Assembly: GCA_051004675.1 (NCBI GenBank)
Contig: JBPCKC010000012.1
Span: 45,822 to 109,821 of the forward strand
Length of the DNA: 64,000 bases
Origin: JBDTSW01 sp051004675
Lineage (GTDB): Bacteria > Actinomycetota > Thermoleophilia > Solirubrobacterales > 70-9
Direction of reading: 5' to 3'
Below are positions 34,289-42,567 of this stretch, piece after piece. Below the pieces are notes generated by a model. That model was not told where the DNA came from, did no database searches, and saw only the letters and a program-made list of their open reading frames with translations. The position numbers were made by a program, and so were the translations under genes. The number at the start of each line of letters is the position of its first letter. The first letter of the stretch is position 1.

Positions 34289-35998
34289 ATGGAGATGGGC
34301 AAGTACGAGGGGGTGGGGGCGAGCCCCGCCGAGGAGGCGCTCGTAGGCGGCACGGACGCCGCGCGCGGGACTGGCGAGGGCGAGAAGCCGCCCCGTCGGT
34401 CGGGCCGCCTGGCCCGATCGACCGCCCTGTTCTCGCTCGCGACCGGCCTCTCGCGCATCGCCGGCCTCGTGCGCGAGATCGTCGCCGCCTCCTACTTCGG
34501 CGTGAAGGGGCCGATGTCGGCCTTCACGATCGCATTCCAGGCGCCCAATCTTGTACGGAGCCTGTTCGCTGACGCGGCGATCCAGGCCGCGTTCGTGCCC
34601 GTGTTCACCGAGCTGCTCGAGAAGGGTCAGCGCCGGGAGGCCTTCCGTTTGGCGTCCACCATGATCTTTTTGGTCGGCCTGATCCTCGGCGGCCTCACGG
34701 CGCTGTTCATCCTCGTCGCTCCCACCGTGATGAGCCTCGTCGCGCCGGGCTTCGAGGGCGAGCTGCTCGACCTCACGGTGACGCTCTCGCGCCTGCTGTT
34801 CCCGATCCTGGTCTTGTTGGGCCTTACGGGGATGGTCGTGGGGGTGCTGAACAGCTACGACCGCTTCGGCGTGTTCGCGATCTCCCCGTTCTTCTGGAAC
34901 GTGGCGATCATCGGAGTGCTCGTCGCCGGGGCGCCGCTGTTTCCCGAGGGGGACGAGATCTACGCCTACGCCATCGGGGTGCTCGTCGGGACCGTCGTGC
35001 AGCTCCTGCTCCCCCTCGGCGACCTGCGCAATACGCCCTTCGGCATCCGCCGCGCGCTGATCGACCCCTTCCGCACCCGTCTTCGACCGGCCCTGCGCAG
35101 TCCTGAGGTCAGGCGGGTGCTGCTCCTGATGCTGCCGGTGACGATCAGCCTCGGCCTGATCAACTTCAACCTGGTCATCAACAGCCTCGTTGGCACCCTG
35201 ATCGACGATCCGCTCGTCGCCGAGCGGGCGCCGGCGGCGATCGATAAGGCGTTTCGCATCTACATGCTCCCGCAGGGGATCTTCTCCGTCGCCGTCGCCA
35301 CGGTCATGTTCCCCACGCTCGCGCGCTACGCCGCACGCGGCGCGTTCGACGACCTCCGCTCGACCATGGCGAATGGGATGCGGCAGATCGTCCTGCTCCT
35401 GGCGCCGGCGACCGCCGCGATTCTGGTCCTGTCCGAGCCAATGACCCGCCTGGTCTACGAGCGCGGCGAGTTCGGCGCCTCCCAGACCGACCTCGTGGCG
35501 ACCGCCCTGTTCTGGTTCGCCTTCTCGCTGCCCTTCAACGGGTTGTTCCTGCTGCTCACCCGCACGTTCTTCAGCCTGCAGCGGCCCTGGCTGCCGACCG
35601 CGATCTCCGCCGGCAACCTGGTCATCACGGCGGTGGCCGCGCTCGCCCTCTACGAGGAGTTCGAGGTGGCGGGAATCGTGGCCGCAACCGGAATCGCCAC
35701 CGCGGCGAGCGTGGCCGCGCAGATGGCCCTGCTGCGCCGCCACCTCGGCCGGCTCGAGCTCGGCCGCTTCGTCTGGACCTCGGTGCGCGTGGCGGCCGCC
35801 TCCGCCGGCCTCGCGGCCGCCGCGTACTTCACGTGGGACGCGCTCGACGCCGCGCTGGGTCGCGGGCTCGGCGCCCAGATCGCCTCGCTCGGGGCGGCGC
35901 TCGCGGCGGGCGCCGCCGTCTACGGGGTGGCCGTCATGGCGCTTCGTATCCCCGAGGCGCGCCAGATCACCGCGCTCGCACGCAGGCGCACCGGCTGA
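34289..35998 (+). CDS. murJ: Lipid II flippase MurJ
   Basis: A MATE-like flippase moving lipid II across the membrane for wall synthesis. The 569-aa protein has a 40-residue charged N-terminal extension, then 14 predicted membrane segments. Conserved features include STALFSLATGLSRIAGLVRE, FGVKGPMSAFTIAFQAPNLV, RSLFADAAIQAAFVPVF and the LPQGIFSVAVATVMFPTLA segment. ATG 34289 follows GGGAGG with a 10-nt gap; ATG 34295 is an alternative. It is divergent from rpsT. Confidence 0.94.
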   Translation: MEMGKYEGVGASPAEEALVGGTDAARGTGEGEKPPRRSGRLARSTALFSLATGLSRIAGLVREIVAASYFGVKGPMSAFTIAFQAPNLVRSLFADAAIQAAFVPVFTELLEKGQRREAFRLASTMIFLVGLILGGLTALFILVAPTVMSLVAPGFEGELLDLTVTLSRLLFPILVLLGLTGMVVGVLNSYDRFGVFAISPFFWNVAIIGVLVAGAPLFPEGDEIYAYAIGVLVGTVVQLLLPLGDLRNTPFGIRRALIDPFRTRLRPALRSPEVRRVLLLMLPVTISLGLINFNLVINSLVGTLIDDPLVAERAPAAIDKAFRIYMLPQGIFSVAVATVMFPTLARYAARGAFDDLRSTMANGMRQIVLLLAPATAAILVLSEPMTRLVYERGEFGASQTDLVATALFWFAFSLPFNGLFLLLTRTFFSLQRPWLPTAISAGNLVITAVAALALYEEFEVAGIVAATGIATAASVAAQMALLRRHLGRLELGRFVWTSVRVAAASAGLAAAAYFTWDALDAALGRGLGAQIASLGAALAAGAAVYGVAVMALRIPEARQITALARRRTG

Positions 35999-36090
35999 GG
36001 GTCGCCCCGCCTCACCGGGAGGAATCTTGAGCAGTCCCCAATATTTTCCGGGTGCGATCTTGCGGCTCTCGGCCTGGCGCAGGCACGGAT

Positions 36091-36119
36091 TTGCTCAGAA
36101 CCGCACAAGTTTGTAAGGA
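36091..36119 (+). promoter_or_regulatory. Sigma-70-like promoter of the M23 gene
   Basis: TTGCTC (36091-36096) and TAAGGA (36114-36119) are separated by exactly 17 bp, within the most AT-rich stretch of the window. The predicted transcript would have a leader of about 230 nt. The CRP-like palindrome begins 5 bp downstream. Confidence 0.55.
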
Positions 36120-36123
36120 AATG

Positions 36124-36145
36124 ATGTGTGATATCGGTCACACAT
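36124..36145. promoter_or_regulatory. CRP/GlxR-type operator palindrome
   Basis: ATGTGTGA and TCACACAT arms flank TATCGG. The core is TGTGA-N6-TCACA, identical to the consensus of the CRP/GlxR family. It overlaps the expected transcription start, which would favour repression, though activation of another start is possible. Confidence 0.6.
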
Positions 36146-36164
36146 CTGTTCCCTGGGCCCTGCC

Positions 36165-36330
36165 GCGTGTAACTCTGCACACGGTCCTCGCCTGACGCCT
36201 CGGACGCGACGCGCGTTCGCCGCGAGGGCCGGCCGGCGCCAGGCGCGCCGAGACGCGGTTCGCCGCGTCGGATCCGAATCCCCACCGGGGTGACTCAGTG
36301 GCCGGCGGAAGTCGGTCGCAGATGAGCGCC
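36165..36330 (+). ncRNA. Structured leader RNA, possible ydaO-like (c-di-AMP) riboswitch
   Basis: The 356-bp gap between murJ and the M23 gene has no gene. Downstream of the promoter it shows several stems: CGTGT/ACACG (36166-36183), GACGCGG-TTCG-CCGCGTC (36252-36269), and CCCC-ACC-GGGG (36280-36290) followed by GTGACTCAGTGG. In actinobacteria, wall-hydrolase genes often follow ydaO (c-di-AMP) riboswitches whose 3' part carries a GGGGTGAATC-like stretch. The match here is partial and judged by eye, so the class is uncertain. Confidence 0.35.
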
Positions 36331-36354
36331 TCCGGGCGTCTCAAGGAGCTACAG

Positions 36355-36978
36355 ATGACGAAGCCCAACCGCCGAACCCTCGCGATCACGCTCGCCGCCA
36401 TGGGCGCGCTCGCCGTGCCCGCGCTGACCGGGCCCGGAGGGTCCACCGCAGACGCGAGCACCGTCGTCTTCCCAAAGCCGCAGAAGGCCGCGGCCACGGT
36501 TGCTGCCACCAGCCGGGAAGCCAGGCGTGTGCAGCGCCGCAGGCGCGCGCTCGCACGCGGCCCCGTCCATCCGCTGGCCGCCCAGCCCGACTACGGGACC
36601 GTCGAGAACGGCTTCGGCGCCGCGCGCTCGGGCCACACCCATGCCGGCCAGGACATCTTCGCTCCGGCTGGTACACCGCTCGTGGCCGTGAGCGGGGGCG
36701 TGGTCGCCGAGGCGGGAAGCGACGGCGCGCAGGGGAACTACGTCTACCTCTACGACGAGGCCAACCGGCGCACCTACGTCTACATGCACCTGATCGCGCC
36801 CGCGAAGGTGAGGACGGGCGACCTGGTGAAGGCCGGCCAGCCGCTGGGCGGCGTCGGGTGCACTGGCTCGTGCTGGGGCGATCACCTGCACTTCGAGGTC
36901 CGGGCCGGCAGGGGAATCGCCGGCGCGGCGCAGGACCCGCTGCCGCTGCTGGAAAGCTGGGACCGCGTCTCCCGCTGA
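36355..36978 (+). CDS. Secreted M23 (LytM-like) peptidoglycan peptidase
   Basis: 207 aa with a signal peptide (LAITLAAMGALAVPALTG). The M23 domain (about residues 85-200) has the zinc motif HxxxD in HTHAGQDIFAP and HLHFEV near the end, so the catalytic residues are complete. It cleaves peptide bridges of the wall or, if degenerate, activates amidases. ATG 36355 is set by AAGGAG with a 6-nt gap, one of few clear Shine-Dalgarno starts here. Unlike its neighbours it has a long leader with candidate regulatory elements. Confidence 0.93.
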   Translation: MTKPNRRTLAITLAAMGALAVPALTGPGGSTADASTVVFPKPQKAAATVAATSREARRVQRRRRALARGPVHPLAAQPDYGTVENGFGAARSGHTHAGQDIFAPAGTPLVAVSGGVVAEAGSDGAQGNYVYLYDEANRRTYVYMHLIAPAKVRTGDLVKAGQPLGGVGCTGSCWGDHLHFEVRAGRGIAGAAQDPLPLLESWDRVSR

Positions 36979-37120
36979 CCGCCCGCCGCGGCGGTAGGGT
37001 CCGTCCATGGTCGAGGGGGAGCCCGGAGAGGGTCGAGATCGTCCGTGTGCTCCTGGACATGTTCGCCTACAGATGCGCGCGTGAGCCGCCCGCGGCCCGC
37101 TCGCCATACTCATGCCGCCC

Positions 37121-38917
37121 ATGGAGCGAATCCGCAACTTCTCGATCATCGCCCACATCGACCACGGCAAGTCGACGCTGGCCGATCGCATTCTCGAGCT
37201 GACCGGCGCGGTCGACGCGCGCAAGCACATGCCGCAGCTCCTCGACTCGATGGACCTGGAGCGTGAGCGCGGGATCACGATCAAGGCGCAGGCGGTACGC
37301 GTGCCGTTCACCTCGGCGGACGGCACGCTCTACAACCTCCACCTGATCGATACCCCGGGCCACGTCGACTTCTCCTATGAGGTCTCGCGCTCGCTGGCCG
37401 CGTGCGAGGGGGCCGTGCTCGTCGTCGACGCGGCGCAGGGTGTCGAGGCGCAGACCGTGGCCAACACCTACGCGGCGATCGAGGCGGGGCTCGAGATCGT
37501 CCCGGTCCTGAACAAGGTCGACCTGCCCAGCGCCGATCCCGATCGGGTCACGGGCGAGGTCGTCGACTTGATCGGGTGCGAGGCGCAGGACATCCTGCGG
37601 ATCTCGGCCAAGACGGGGGAGGGTGTGGCAGGCGTGCTCGAAGCGATCGTCGCGCGCATCCCCGCGCCGCAGGGCGAGCCCGCCGCGCAGCCGCGAGCCC
37701 TCATCTTCGACTCGGAGTTCGACCAGTACCGCGGCGTCGTGGCCTTCGTGCGGATGGTCGACGGCTCCTTTCGCATGGGGGAGCCCATCCGCGCCATGCA
37801 GGCCGGCACCCAAGCCGACATCGACGAGATCGGCTGCTTCGCGCCGGAGATGACGGCCACGGACCGCATGGACGCCGGCGAGGTCGGATACGTGATCACC
37901 GGCCTGAAGGATGTCGCCAAGCTGCGCGTGGGCGACACGCTGACGTCGCGGCCTGGCGGCGCCTCGGACGCCCTGCCCGGGTATCGCGAGGTCAAGCCCG
38001 TCGTGTTCTGCGGCCTGTTCCCGATCGACACAGACCGCTACGAGGACTTGCGCGAGGCGCTCGAGCGTCTGGCGCTGAACGACGCCGCGCTCTCGTACGA
38101 GCCCGAGACGTCCGACGCGCTGGGCTTCGGCTTCCGCTGCGGCTTCCTGGGCCTGCTGCATATGGACATCGTTCGCGAGCGCCTCGAGCGCGAGTACGAC
38201 CTCGAGCTGCTCGCCACCACGCCGAACGTGAGCTACGAGGTCGCGCTGATCCACGGCGACGATCCGCTCGAGGTTCACAGTCCCACCGACATGCCCGAGG
38301 CCGGCGAGATCGAGGCCGTCGCCGAGCCCTTCATCCGCGCCTCCGTGATCACCCCGACCGATTACGTGGGCGCGGTCATGGAGCTCTGTCAGAAGCGCCG
38401 TGGCGAGCATGTCGACATGCACTACCTGTCGCCGGAGCGGGTGCAGATCCGCTACGACCTGCCCCTGGCCGAGATCGTGCTCGACTTCTACGACCAGCTC
38501 AAGTCGCGCACCTCCGGCTACGCGTCACTCGACTACGAGCCGATCGGCAACCGCGTCTCCGACCTCGTGAGGCTGGATGTCCTGCTGGCCGGCGACCGCG
38601 TGGATGCCCTGTCGATGATCGTCCACCGCGACGCGGCACCGATCGCCGGTCGCCAGCTTGTGGAGCGGCTCCGCAAGACGATCCCACGCCAGCTTTTCGA
38701 CGTGCCCGTTCAGGCCGCCGTCGGCTCGCGCGTCCTCGCCCGCGAGACGGTGAAGGCCCTGCGGAAGGATGTGACCGCGAAGCTCTACGGCGGCGACGTG
38801 ACCCGTAAGCGCAAGCTCCTGGAGAAGCAGAAGAAGGGCAAGAAGCGGATGAAGCAGGTCGGGCAGGTGGAGGTGCCCCAGGAGGCCTTCATGGCCGTGC
38901 TGGAGCTCGAGCGATGA
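37121..38917 (+). CDS. lepA: Elongation factor 4 (LepA)
   Basis: A translational GTPase that acts on stalled or assembling ribosomes. The protein is 598 aa, nearly the E. coli length. G1 AHIDHGKST, switch I with RERGIT, G3 DTPGH, G4 NKVD, and the LepA-specific C-terminal domain with VTRKRKLLEKQKKGKKRMKQ are visible. Start choice: ATG 37112 adds three residues, but ATG 37121 begins exactly at MERIRNFSIIAH and lies 10 nt after a CATACT box. It overlaps the next gene by 4 nt (ATGA). Confidence 0.96.
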   Translation: MERIRNFSIIAHIDHGKSTLADRILELTGAVDARKHMPQLLDSMDLERERGITIKAQAVRVPFTSADGTLYNLHLIDTPGHVDFSYEVSRSLAACEGAVLVVDAAQGVEAQTVANTYAAIEAGLEIVPVLNKVDLPSADPDRVTGEVVDLIGCEAQDILRISAKTGEGVAGVLEAIVARIPAPQGEPAAQPRALIFDSEFDQYRGVVAFVRMVDGSFRMGEPIRAMQAGTQADIDEIGCFAPEMTATDRMDAGEVGYVITGLKDVAKLRVGDTLTSRPGGASDALPGYREVKPVVFCGLFPIDTDRYEDLREALERLALNDAALSYEPETSDALGFGFRCGFLGLLHMDIVRERLEREYDLELLATTPNVSYEVALIHGDDPLEVHSPTDMPEAGEIEAVAEPFIRASVITPTDYVGAVMELCQKRRGEHVDMHYLSPERVQIRYDLPLAEIVLDFYDQLKSRTSGYASLDYEPIGNRVSDLVRLDVLLAGDRVDALSMIVHRDAAPIAGRQLVERLRKTIPRQLFDVPVQAAVGSRVLARETVKALRKDVTAKLYGGDVTRKRKLLEKQKKGKKRMKQVGQVEVPQEAFMAVLELER

Positions 38918-39351
38918 GCGGTTCCGAGACCGAGCGGGAGCGCAACCTCGCCCTGCTGGGGGAGGGGATCGAGGCGTACAACCGCGGCGACCTCGGCTTC
39001 GTGGTGGAGCACGCCGCCGACGACATCGACGTCTTCGTCCATGGCGAGCTGATCAACACCGGCCGGTACCGCGGCCGCGAGGACTTCGAGCGCTGGATGG
39101 GCCAGTGGCAGGAGGCGTGGAGCGAGATTACGATCGAGGTCCGCGACATCGACACGATCGGGGACAACCACCTGTTGGTCGGCGTCGGCCAGAAGGCGAT
39201 CGGGGCGGCGAGCGGGGTTCCGGTGGAGATGGACATCTTCCAGGTGATCGAGGTGCGCGACGGGAAGATCAGCCGCTTCCACCTCTACCCGGACCGCGAA
39301 AAAGCCGAGGCCGCGCTGAAGGACCTGGGCGCCCAACCACCCGCGGGCTAA
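38914..39351 (+). CDS. SnoaL-like / NTF2-fold protein
   Basis: A 145-aa single-domain protein of the SnoaL_2/NTF2-like fold: an N-terminal helix (LLGEGIEAYNRGDLGFVVEH), DDIDVFVHGELINTGRYRGR, EDFERWMGQWQEAW, and strand pairs through VGVGQKAIG and EMDIFQVIEVRDGKISRFHL, then YPDREKAEAAL. Many such proteins are isomerases, cyclases or ligand binders; no active-site assignment is possible. It is translationally coupled to lepA, with no evident functional link. Confidence 0.85.
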   Translation: MSGSETERERNLALLGEGIEAYNRGDLGFVVEHAADDIDVFVHGELINTGRYRGREDFERWMGQWQEAWSEITIEVRDIDTIGDNHLLVGVGQKAIGAASGVPVEMDIFQVIEVRDGKISRFHLYPDREKAEAALKDLGAQPPAG

Positions 39352-39373
39352 CCGCACCCGGGGGCGAACCCCG

Positions 39374-39401
39374 CACCGCCTTGCCCTCTAGCGGGGTGAT
39401 G
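39374..39401 (+). repeat. Left direct repeat flanking the DUF559 gene
   Basis: CACCGCCTTGCCCTCTAGCG followed by GGGTGATG. It matches the right copy at 40314-40340 at 23 of 27 positions and ends at the DUF559 start codon. Confidence 0.6.
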
Positions 39402-40313
39402 ACCCGGTTTCAGGGAGAGGCGGCGCTTATCTGGGCGCTCGTCGATGCGCAGCATGGTGTGGTGGCGCGGTGGCAGCTCGCGGAGCTTGGGCTTTCGCTC
39501 GAGGCCGTTCGGCATCGTGTTCACAAGGGTCGCCTGCATCGGGTCTATCCGGGCGTGTACGCGGTTGGCCGGCCGCAGCTGGCGAGGGAGGGCCGATGGT
39601 TCGCCGCGGTACTCGCCTGTGGGCGTGGCGCGCTTCTCAGCCACGCCAGCGCCGGGGCGCTGTGGAGGCTGACCGAGCGGGGGAGCGGGCTCCTCCACGT
39701 GTCGGTGGGGATGGGCGACCGCCACCGTCCGGCCGGGGTGGTCGTCCACCAGCGTCGCGAGTCGGTCTTCGCCGACGCCACTCACTGCCAGGGGATCCCG
39801 GTGACCAGTCCGCTCAGGACGCTGCTGGATTGTGGCCTGGGAGCGGGACCGGTCGAGCTCGAGCGGATGGTGAACCGCGCCGACGAGCGCGAGCTTCTCG
39901 ACCCGGACGCGATCCGTGCCGGTATCGAGAGAATGGCCGGCGAGCGCGGCGTGCGGAGGCTGCGGGCACTGATGGACCGCCAGACGTTCGCGCTCACGGA
40001 CTCCGAGCTCGAGGGCAGGTTTCGCGCCCTGCTGCGCAGGCACTCCCTCCCGCAGCCGCTCACCAGGCAGCGGGTCAACGGCTTTCGCGTGGACTTTCAC
40101 TGGCCCGAGCTCGGCCTCGTGGTCGAGACGGACGGATTGCGCTATCACCGCACACCGGCCCAGCAGCTTCGTGACCGCAGACGCGACCAGGCGCATGCCG
40201 CTGCCGGGATCGAGCGCCTTCGCTTCACGCACGCTCAGGTTCGCTTCGAGTCCGGCGCGGTGGCGTCGACCATGTCGGCGGTGATCGAGCGGCTCAGGAG
40301 GCCCCCCACGTGA
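39399..40313 (+). CDS. AbiEi-like wHTH plus DUF559 nuclease-fold protein
   Basis: A 304-aa protein. The N-terminal half resembles the AbiEi-type winged-helix region (AALIWALVDAQHGVVARWQL, VHKGRLHRVYPGVYAVG, HASAGALWRL, GIPVTSPLRTLLDC). The C-terminal third is a DUF559/Vsr-like PD-(D/E)XK fold with FRVDFHWPELGLVVETDG and a trailing RDRRRDQAHAAAGIERLRFT. The Asp and Glu of the nuclease core are present. Such genes are numerous in actinobacteria and have been linked loosely to toxin-antitoxin or repair roles; none is proven here. No antitoxin partner is adjacent. Flanking direct repeats suggest the gene was inserted as a unit. Confidence 0.8.
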   Translation: MTRFQGEAALIWALVDAQHGVVARWQLAELGLSLEAVRHRVHKGRLHRVYPGVYAVGRPQLAREGRWFAAVLACGRGALLSHASAGALWRLTERGSGLLHVSVGMGDRHRPAGVVVHQRRESVFADATHCQGIPVTSPLRTLLDCGLGAGPVELERMVNRADERELLDPDAIRAGIERMAGERGVRRLRALMDRQTFALTDSELEGRFRALLRRHSLPQPLTRQRVNGFRVDFHWPELGLVVETDGLRYHRTPAQQLRDRRRDQAHAAAGIERLRFTHAQVRFESGAVASTMSAVIERLRRPPT

Positions 40314-40340
40314 CACCGCCTTGCCCGGGAGTGGGGTGAG
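40314..40340 (+). repeat. Right direct repeat flanking the DUF559 gene
   Basis: CACCGCCTTGCCCGGGAGTG followed by GGGTGAG, starting at the base after the DUF559 stop codon. It is 940 bp from the left copy. Confidence 0.6.
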
Positions 40341-40379
40341 GGCCCCGCTTGCGGGAAAGGCGGGGAGGCGGGCGCGACC

Positions 40380-40385
40380 TAGAAT
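40380..40385 (+). promoter_or_regulatory. -10 box of hrcA
   Basis: TAGAAT ends 7 nt before ATG 40393. No CIRCE palindrome was seen in this gap. Confidence 0.5.
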
Positions 40386-40392
40386 CATCGGG

Positions 40393-41418
40393 ATGCTCTC
40401 CGAGCGCCAGCAGGACATCCTTCGGGCGGTGGTGGCCTCGTACCTCGAGTCCGGGCACCCGGTCTCCTCGAAGGCGATCGCGGGCGCCGAGGGCCTCGAG
40501 TGGAGCGCCTCTACGGTTCGCAACGAGCTTTCCGCGCTCGAGGCCGGGGGCTACCTGACCCACCCGCACACCTCCGCGGGCAGGGTCCCGACCGACGCCG
40601 GCTACCGCCTCTACGCCGACACGCTGCTCGCGGCTCCGCCCTCGCCGGTACGCTCGGATGCGGCCCTCGACCTCTCGCGGATGCGGCGGGAGGTCGACGA
40701 GGCCATGCGGGTCACGACCGCCGCGCTCTCCCAGGTCACCGATCTCGTCGCCCTGGCCACCGCGCCGCCCGCCTCGAGCTCGCACGTGCACCGGGTGGAG
40801 GTGCTCGCGCTCCAGCCCCGGGTCGTGATGGTGATGGTGATCGCCTCCAACGGCGCCGTTACCAAGCGCGTCTACACGTTCTCGGACGCGGTCGACCCGG
40901 GTGTGGTCGAGTGGGCCTCGAGCTATCTCAACGAGCGGCTCGCCGGCCTGGCCCTGGGGGCTCGGATGACTGGCTCCGTGCTGGCCGACCCGGGGCTCTC
41001 CGTCACCGAGCGGGCGTTCCTCGATCAGATCACCTCGGCCTTCACGGACCTGGAGCAGCGCGCCGGGGAGGACCTCTACGTGGAGGGGGCCACCCGCCTG
41101 CTCTCCGAGGAGCACGCTCCCGACCTCCCGCAGGCCGACAGCGTGATGCGCACGCTCGAAGGCCGCGCCGGGCTGCTTCGCGTGCTTCGCGCCGCACTGG
41201 ACGAGCGGTCGGCCTTCGTCTGGGTGGGCGAGGAGGATCGCGCGCCCGAGCTTCGGTTCGTCAGCATCGTCGGCGCGAACTACGGGCTCGGGTACCGCAA
41301 CCTCGGGACCGTCGGCGTTGTCGGCCCGATGCGGATGGACTACGCGACCGCGATCAGCTCCGTTCGCGAGGCCGCAACCGAGCTTTCGCGCTTCTTCGAG
41401 ACGGTCTACGAGGGCTAG
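40393..41418 (+). CDS. hrcA: Heat-inducible transcription repressor HrcA
   Basis: Represses chaperone genes at CIRCE operators in cooperation with GroEL. The 341-aa protein has an N-terminal winged helix (SERQQDILRAVVASYLESGH, SASTVRNELSALEAGGYL, THPHTSAGRVPTDAGYR) and the C-terminal GAF-like dimer region (SIVGANYGLGYRNLGTVGVV, GPMRMDYATAISSVR). ATG 40393 starts at the conserved helix; upstream in-frame starts are excluded by the -10 spacing. dnaJ follows after 3 bp, the typical hrcA-dnaJ operon. Confidence 0.95.
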   Translation: MLSERQQDILRAVVASYLESGHPVSSKAIAGAEGLEWSASTVRNELSALEAGGYLTHPHTSAGRVPTDAGYRLYADTLLAAPPSPVRSDAALDLSRMRREVDEAMRVTTAALSQVTDLVALATAPPASSSHVHRVEVLALQPRVVMVMVIASNGAVTKRVYTFSDAVDPGVVEWASSYLNERLAGLALGARMTGSVLADPGLSVTERAFLDQITSAFTDLEQRAGEDLYVEGATRLLSEEHAPDLPQADSVMRTLEGRAGLLRVLRAALDERSAFVWVGEEDRAPELRFVSIVGANYGLGYRNLGTVGVVGPMRMDYATAISSVREAATELSRFFETVYEG

Positions 41419-41421
41419 CCG

Positions 41422-42567
41422 GTGCCCCGCGACCTCTACGACGTCCTCGGCGTCGCCCGGGATTCCGGCGACGCCGAGATCAAGAAGGCGTTTCGGGCGC
41501 TGGCCCGCGAGCTTCACCCTGACGTGAACCGCCACGACCCAGAGGCGGAGGAGAAGTTCAAGGAGGCCGCCGAGGCCTACGAGGTCCTCTCCGACGCCGA
41601 GCGCCGGCGCACCTACGACGCCTATGGCCACGATGGGCTGCGCCGCGGCGGCTGGTCGCCTCACGCGGCTGACGGCGGCGGCTTCGAGGACATCCTCTCC
41701 TCGCTCTTCGGGCGGGGCGATCCGCTCTTCGCCGACCTCTTCGGCGGCGGCCGCCGGGGGCCGGCGCCGGGCGGCGACATCGGCGCGTCCGTGGAGATCA
41801 CCCTGGCGGAGGTCCTGGCCGGGGCGACGCGTGAGGTCTCCTTCGACGCGGTGGCCGCCTGCGAGGCCTGCCGGGGCAACGGCGCCGAGCCGGGCACCCC
41901 GATCCACGCCTGCGAGACCTGCGGCGGCGCCGGGCAGATCCAGCAGGTCACCCGCACGCCCTTCGGCCAGATGATGCGCACCGCCCCGTGCCGCGACTGC
42001 GGCGGCGAGGGAAAGACACCCGAGACGCCGTGCGCGGAGTGCTCGGGCAGGGGCAGGACGGTCAAGCGACGGACGTTCGAGGTCGATATCCCCGCCGGGA
42101 TCGAGGGGGGGCAGCGGATACGTGTTGCCGGCGGCGGGCACGCGGGCGAGGCCGGCGCGCCCGACGGGAACCTCTACGTCGAGGTCGCGGTGGCCGCGGA
42201 CGAGCGCTTCGAGCGCCACGGTGATCACCTCGTCGCGGTTGCACGGGTTCCGGCGACCCGGGCGATGCTGGGCGGGGAGATCTCGGTGCCCACGCTGGAC
42301 GGGGATCGCACAGTCGAGGTCCCTGCCGGCGCGCAGCCGGGGGAGACCATCCTCATCGCGGGCGCCGGGCTGCCGGGTTTGCGCGGCTCGCGGCGCGGCG
42401 ACCAGCACGTCGTCCTGGACGTGGTCATCCCGAGCGACCTCGACCGCTCCCAGCAGGAGCTGGCGTCGCAGCTCGACGACTCGATCACGCCTGAGCAGCT
42501 CGTGGGCGCCCCCGATCAAGACGCCGGGCGCCGGTGGGGCCGGCGGCGGCGCCGCGCGAAACGTTGA
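41422..42567 (+). CDS. dnaJ: Chaperone protein DnaJ
   Basis: Hsp40 co-chaperone stimulating DnaK ATPase. The 381-aa type I protein has a J domain (residues 1-68) with HPD in ARELHPDVNRH, a Gly-rich segment, four zinc repeats (CEACRGNG, CETCGGAG, CRDCGGEG, CAECSGRG; about residues 147-210) and C-terminal substrate-binding domains. The GTG start at 41422 gives MPRDLYDVLGV. The stop overlaps the TTG of prmA. Confidence 0.96.
   Translation: MPRDLYDVLGVARDSGDAEIKKAFRALARELHPDVNRHDPEAEEKFKEAAEAYEVLSDAERRRTYDAYGHDGLRRGGWSPHAADGGGFEDILSSLFGRGDPLFADLFGGGRRGPAPGGDIGASVEITLAEVLAGATREVSFDAVAACEACRGNGAEPGTPIHACETCGGAGQIQQVTRTPFGQMMRTAPCRDCGGEGKTPETPCAECSGRGRTVKRRTFEVDIPAGIEGGQRIRVAGGGHAGEAGAPDGNLYVEVAVAADERFERHGDHLVAVARVPATRAMLGGEISVPTLDGDRTVEVPAGAQPGETILIAGAGLPGLRGSRRGDQHVVLDVVIPSDLDRSQQELASQLDDSITPEQLVGAPDQDAGRRWGRRRRRAKR

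Noticed and set aside
40341..40392. CIRCE operator before hrcA
   Set aside because: No TTAGCACTC-N9-GAGTGCTAA-like palindrome is visible.
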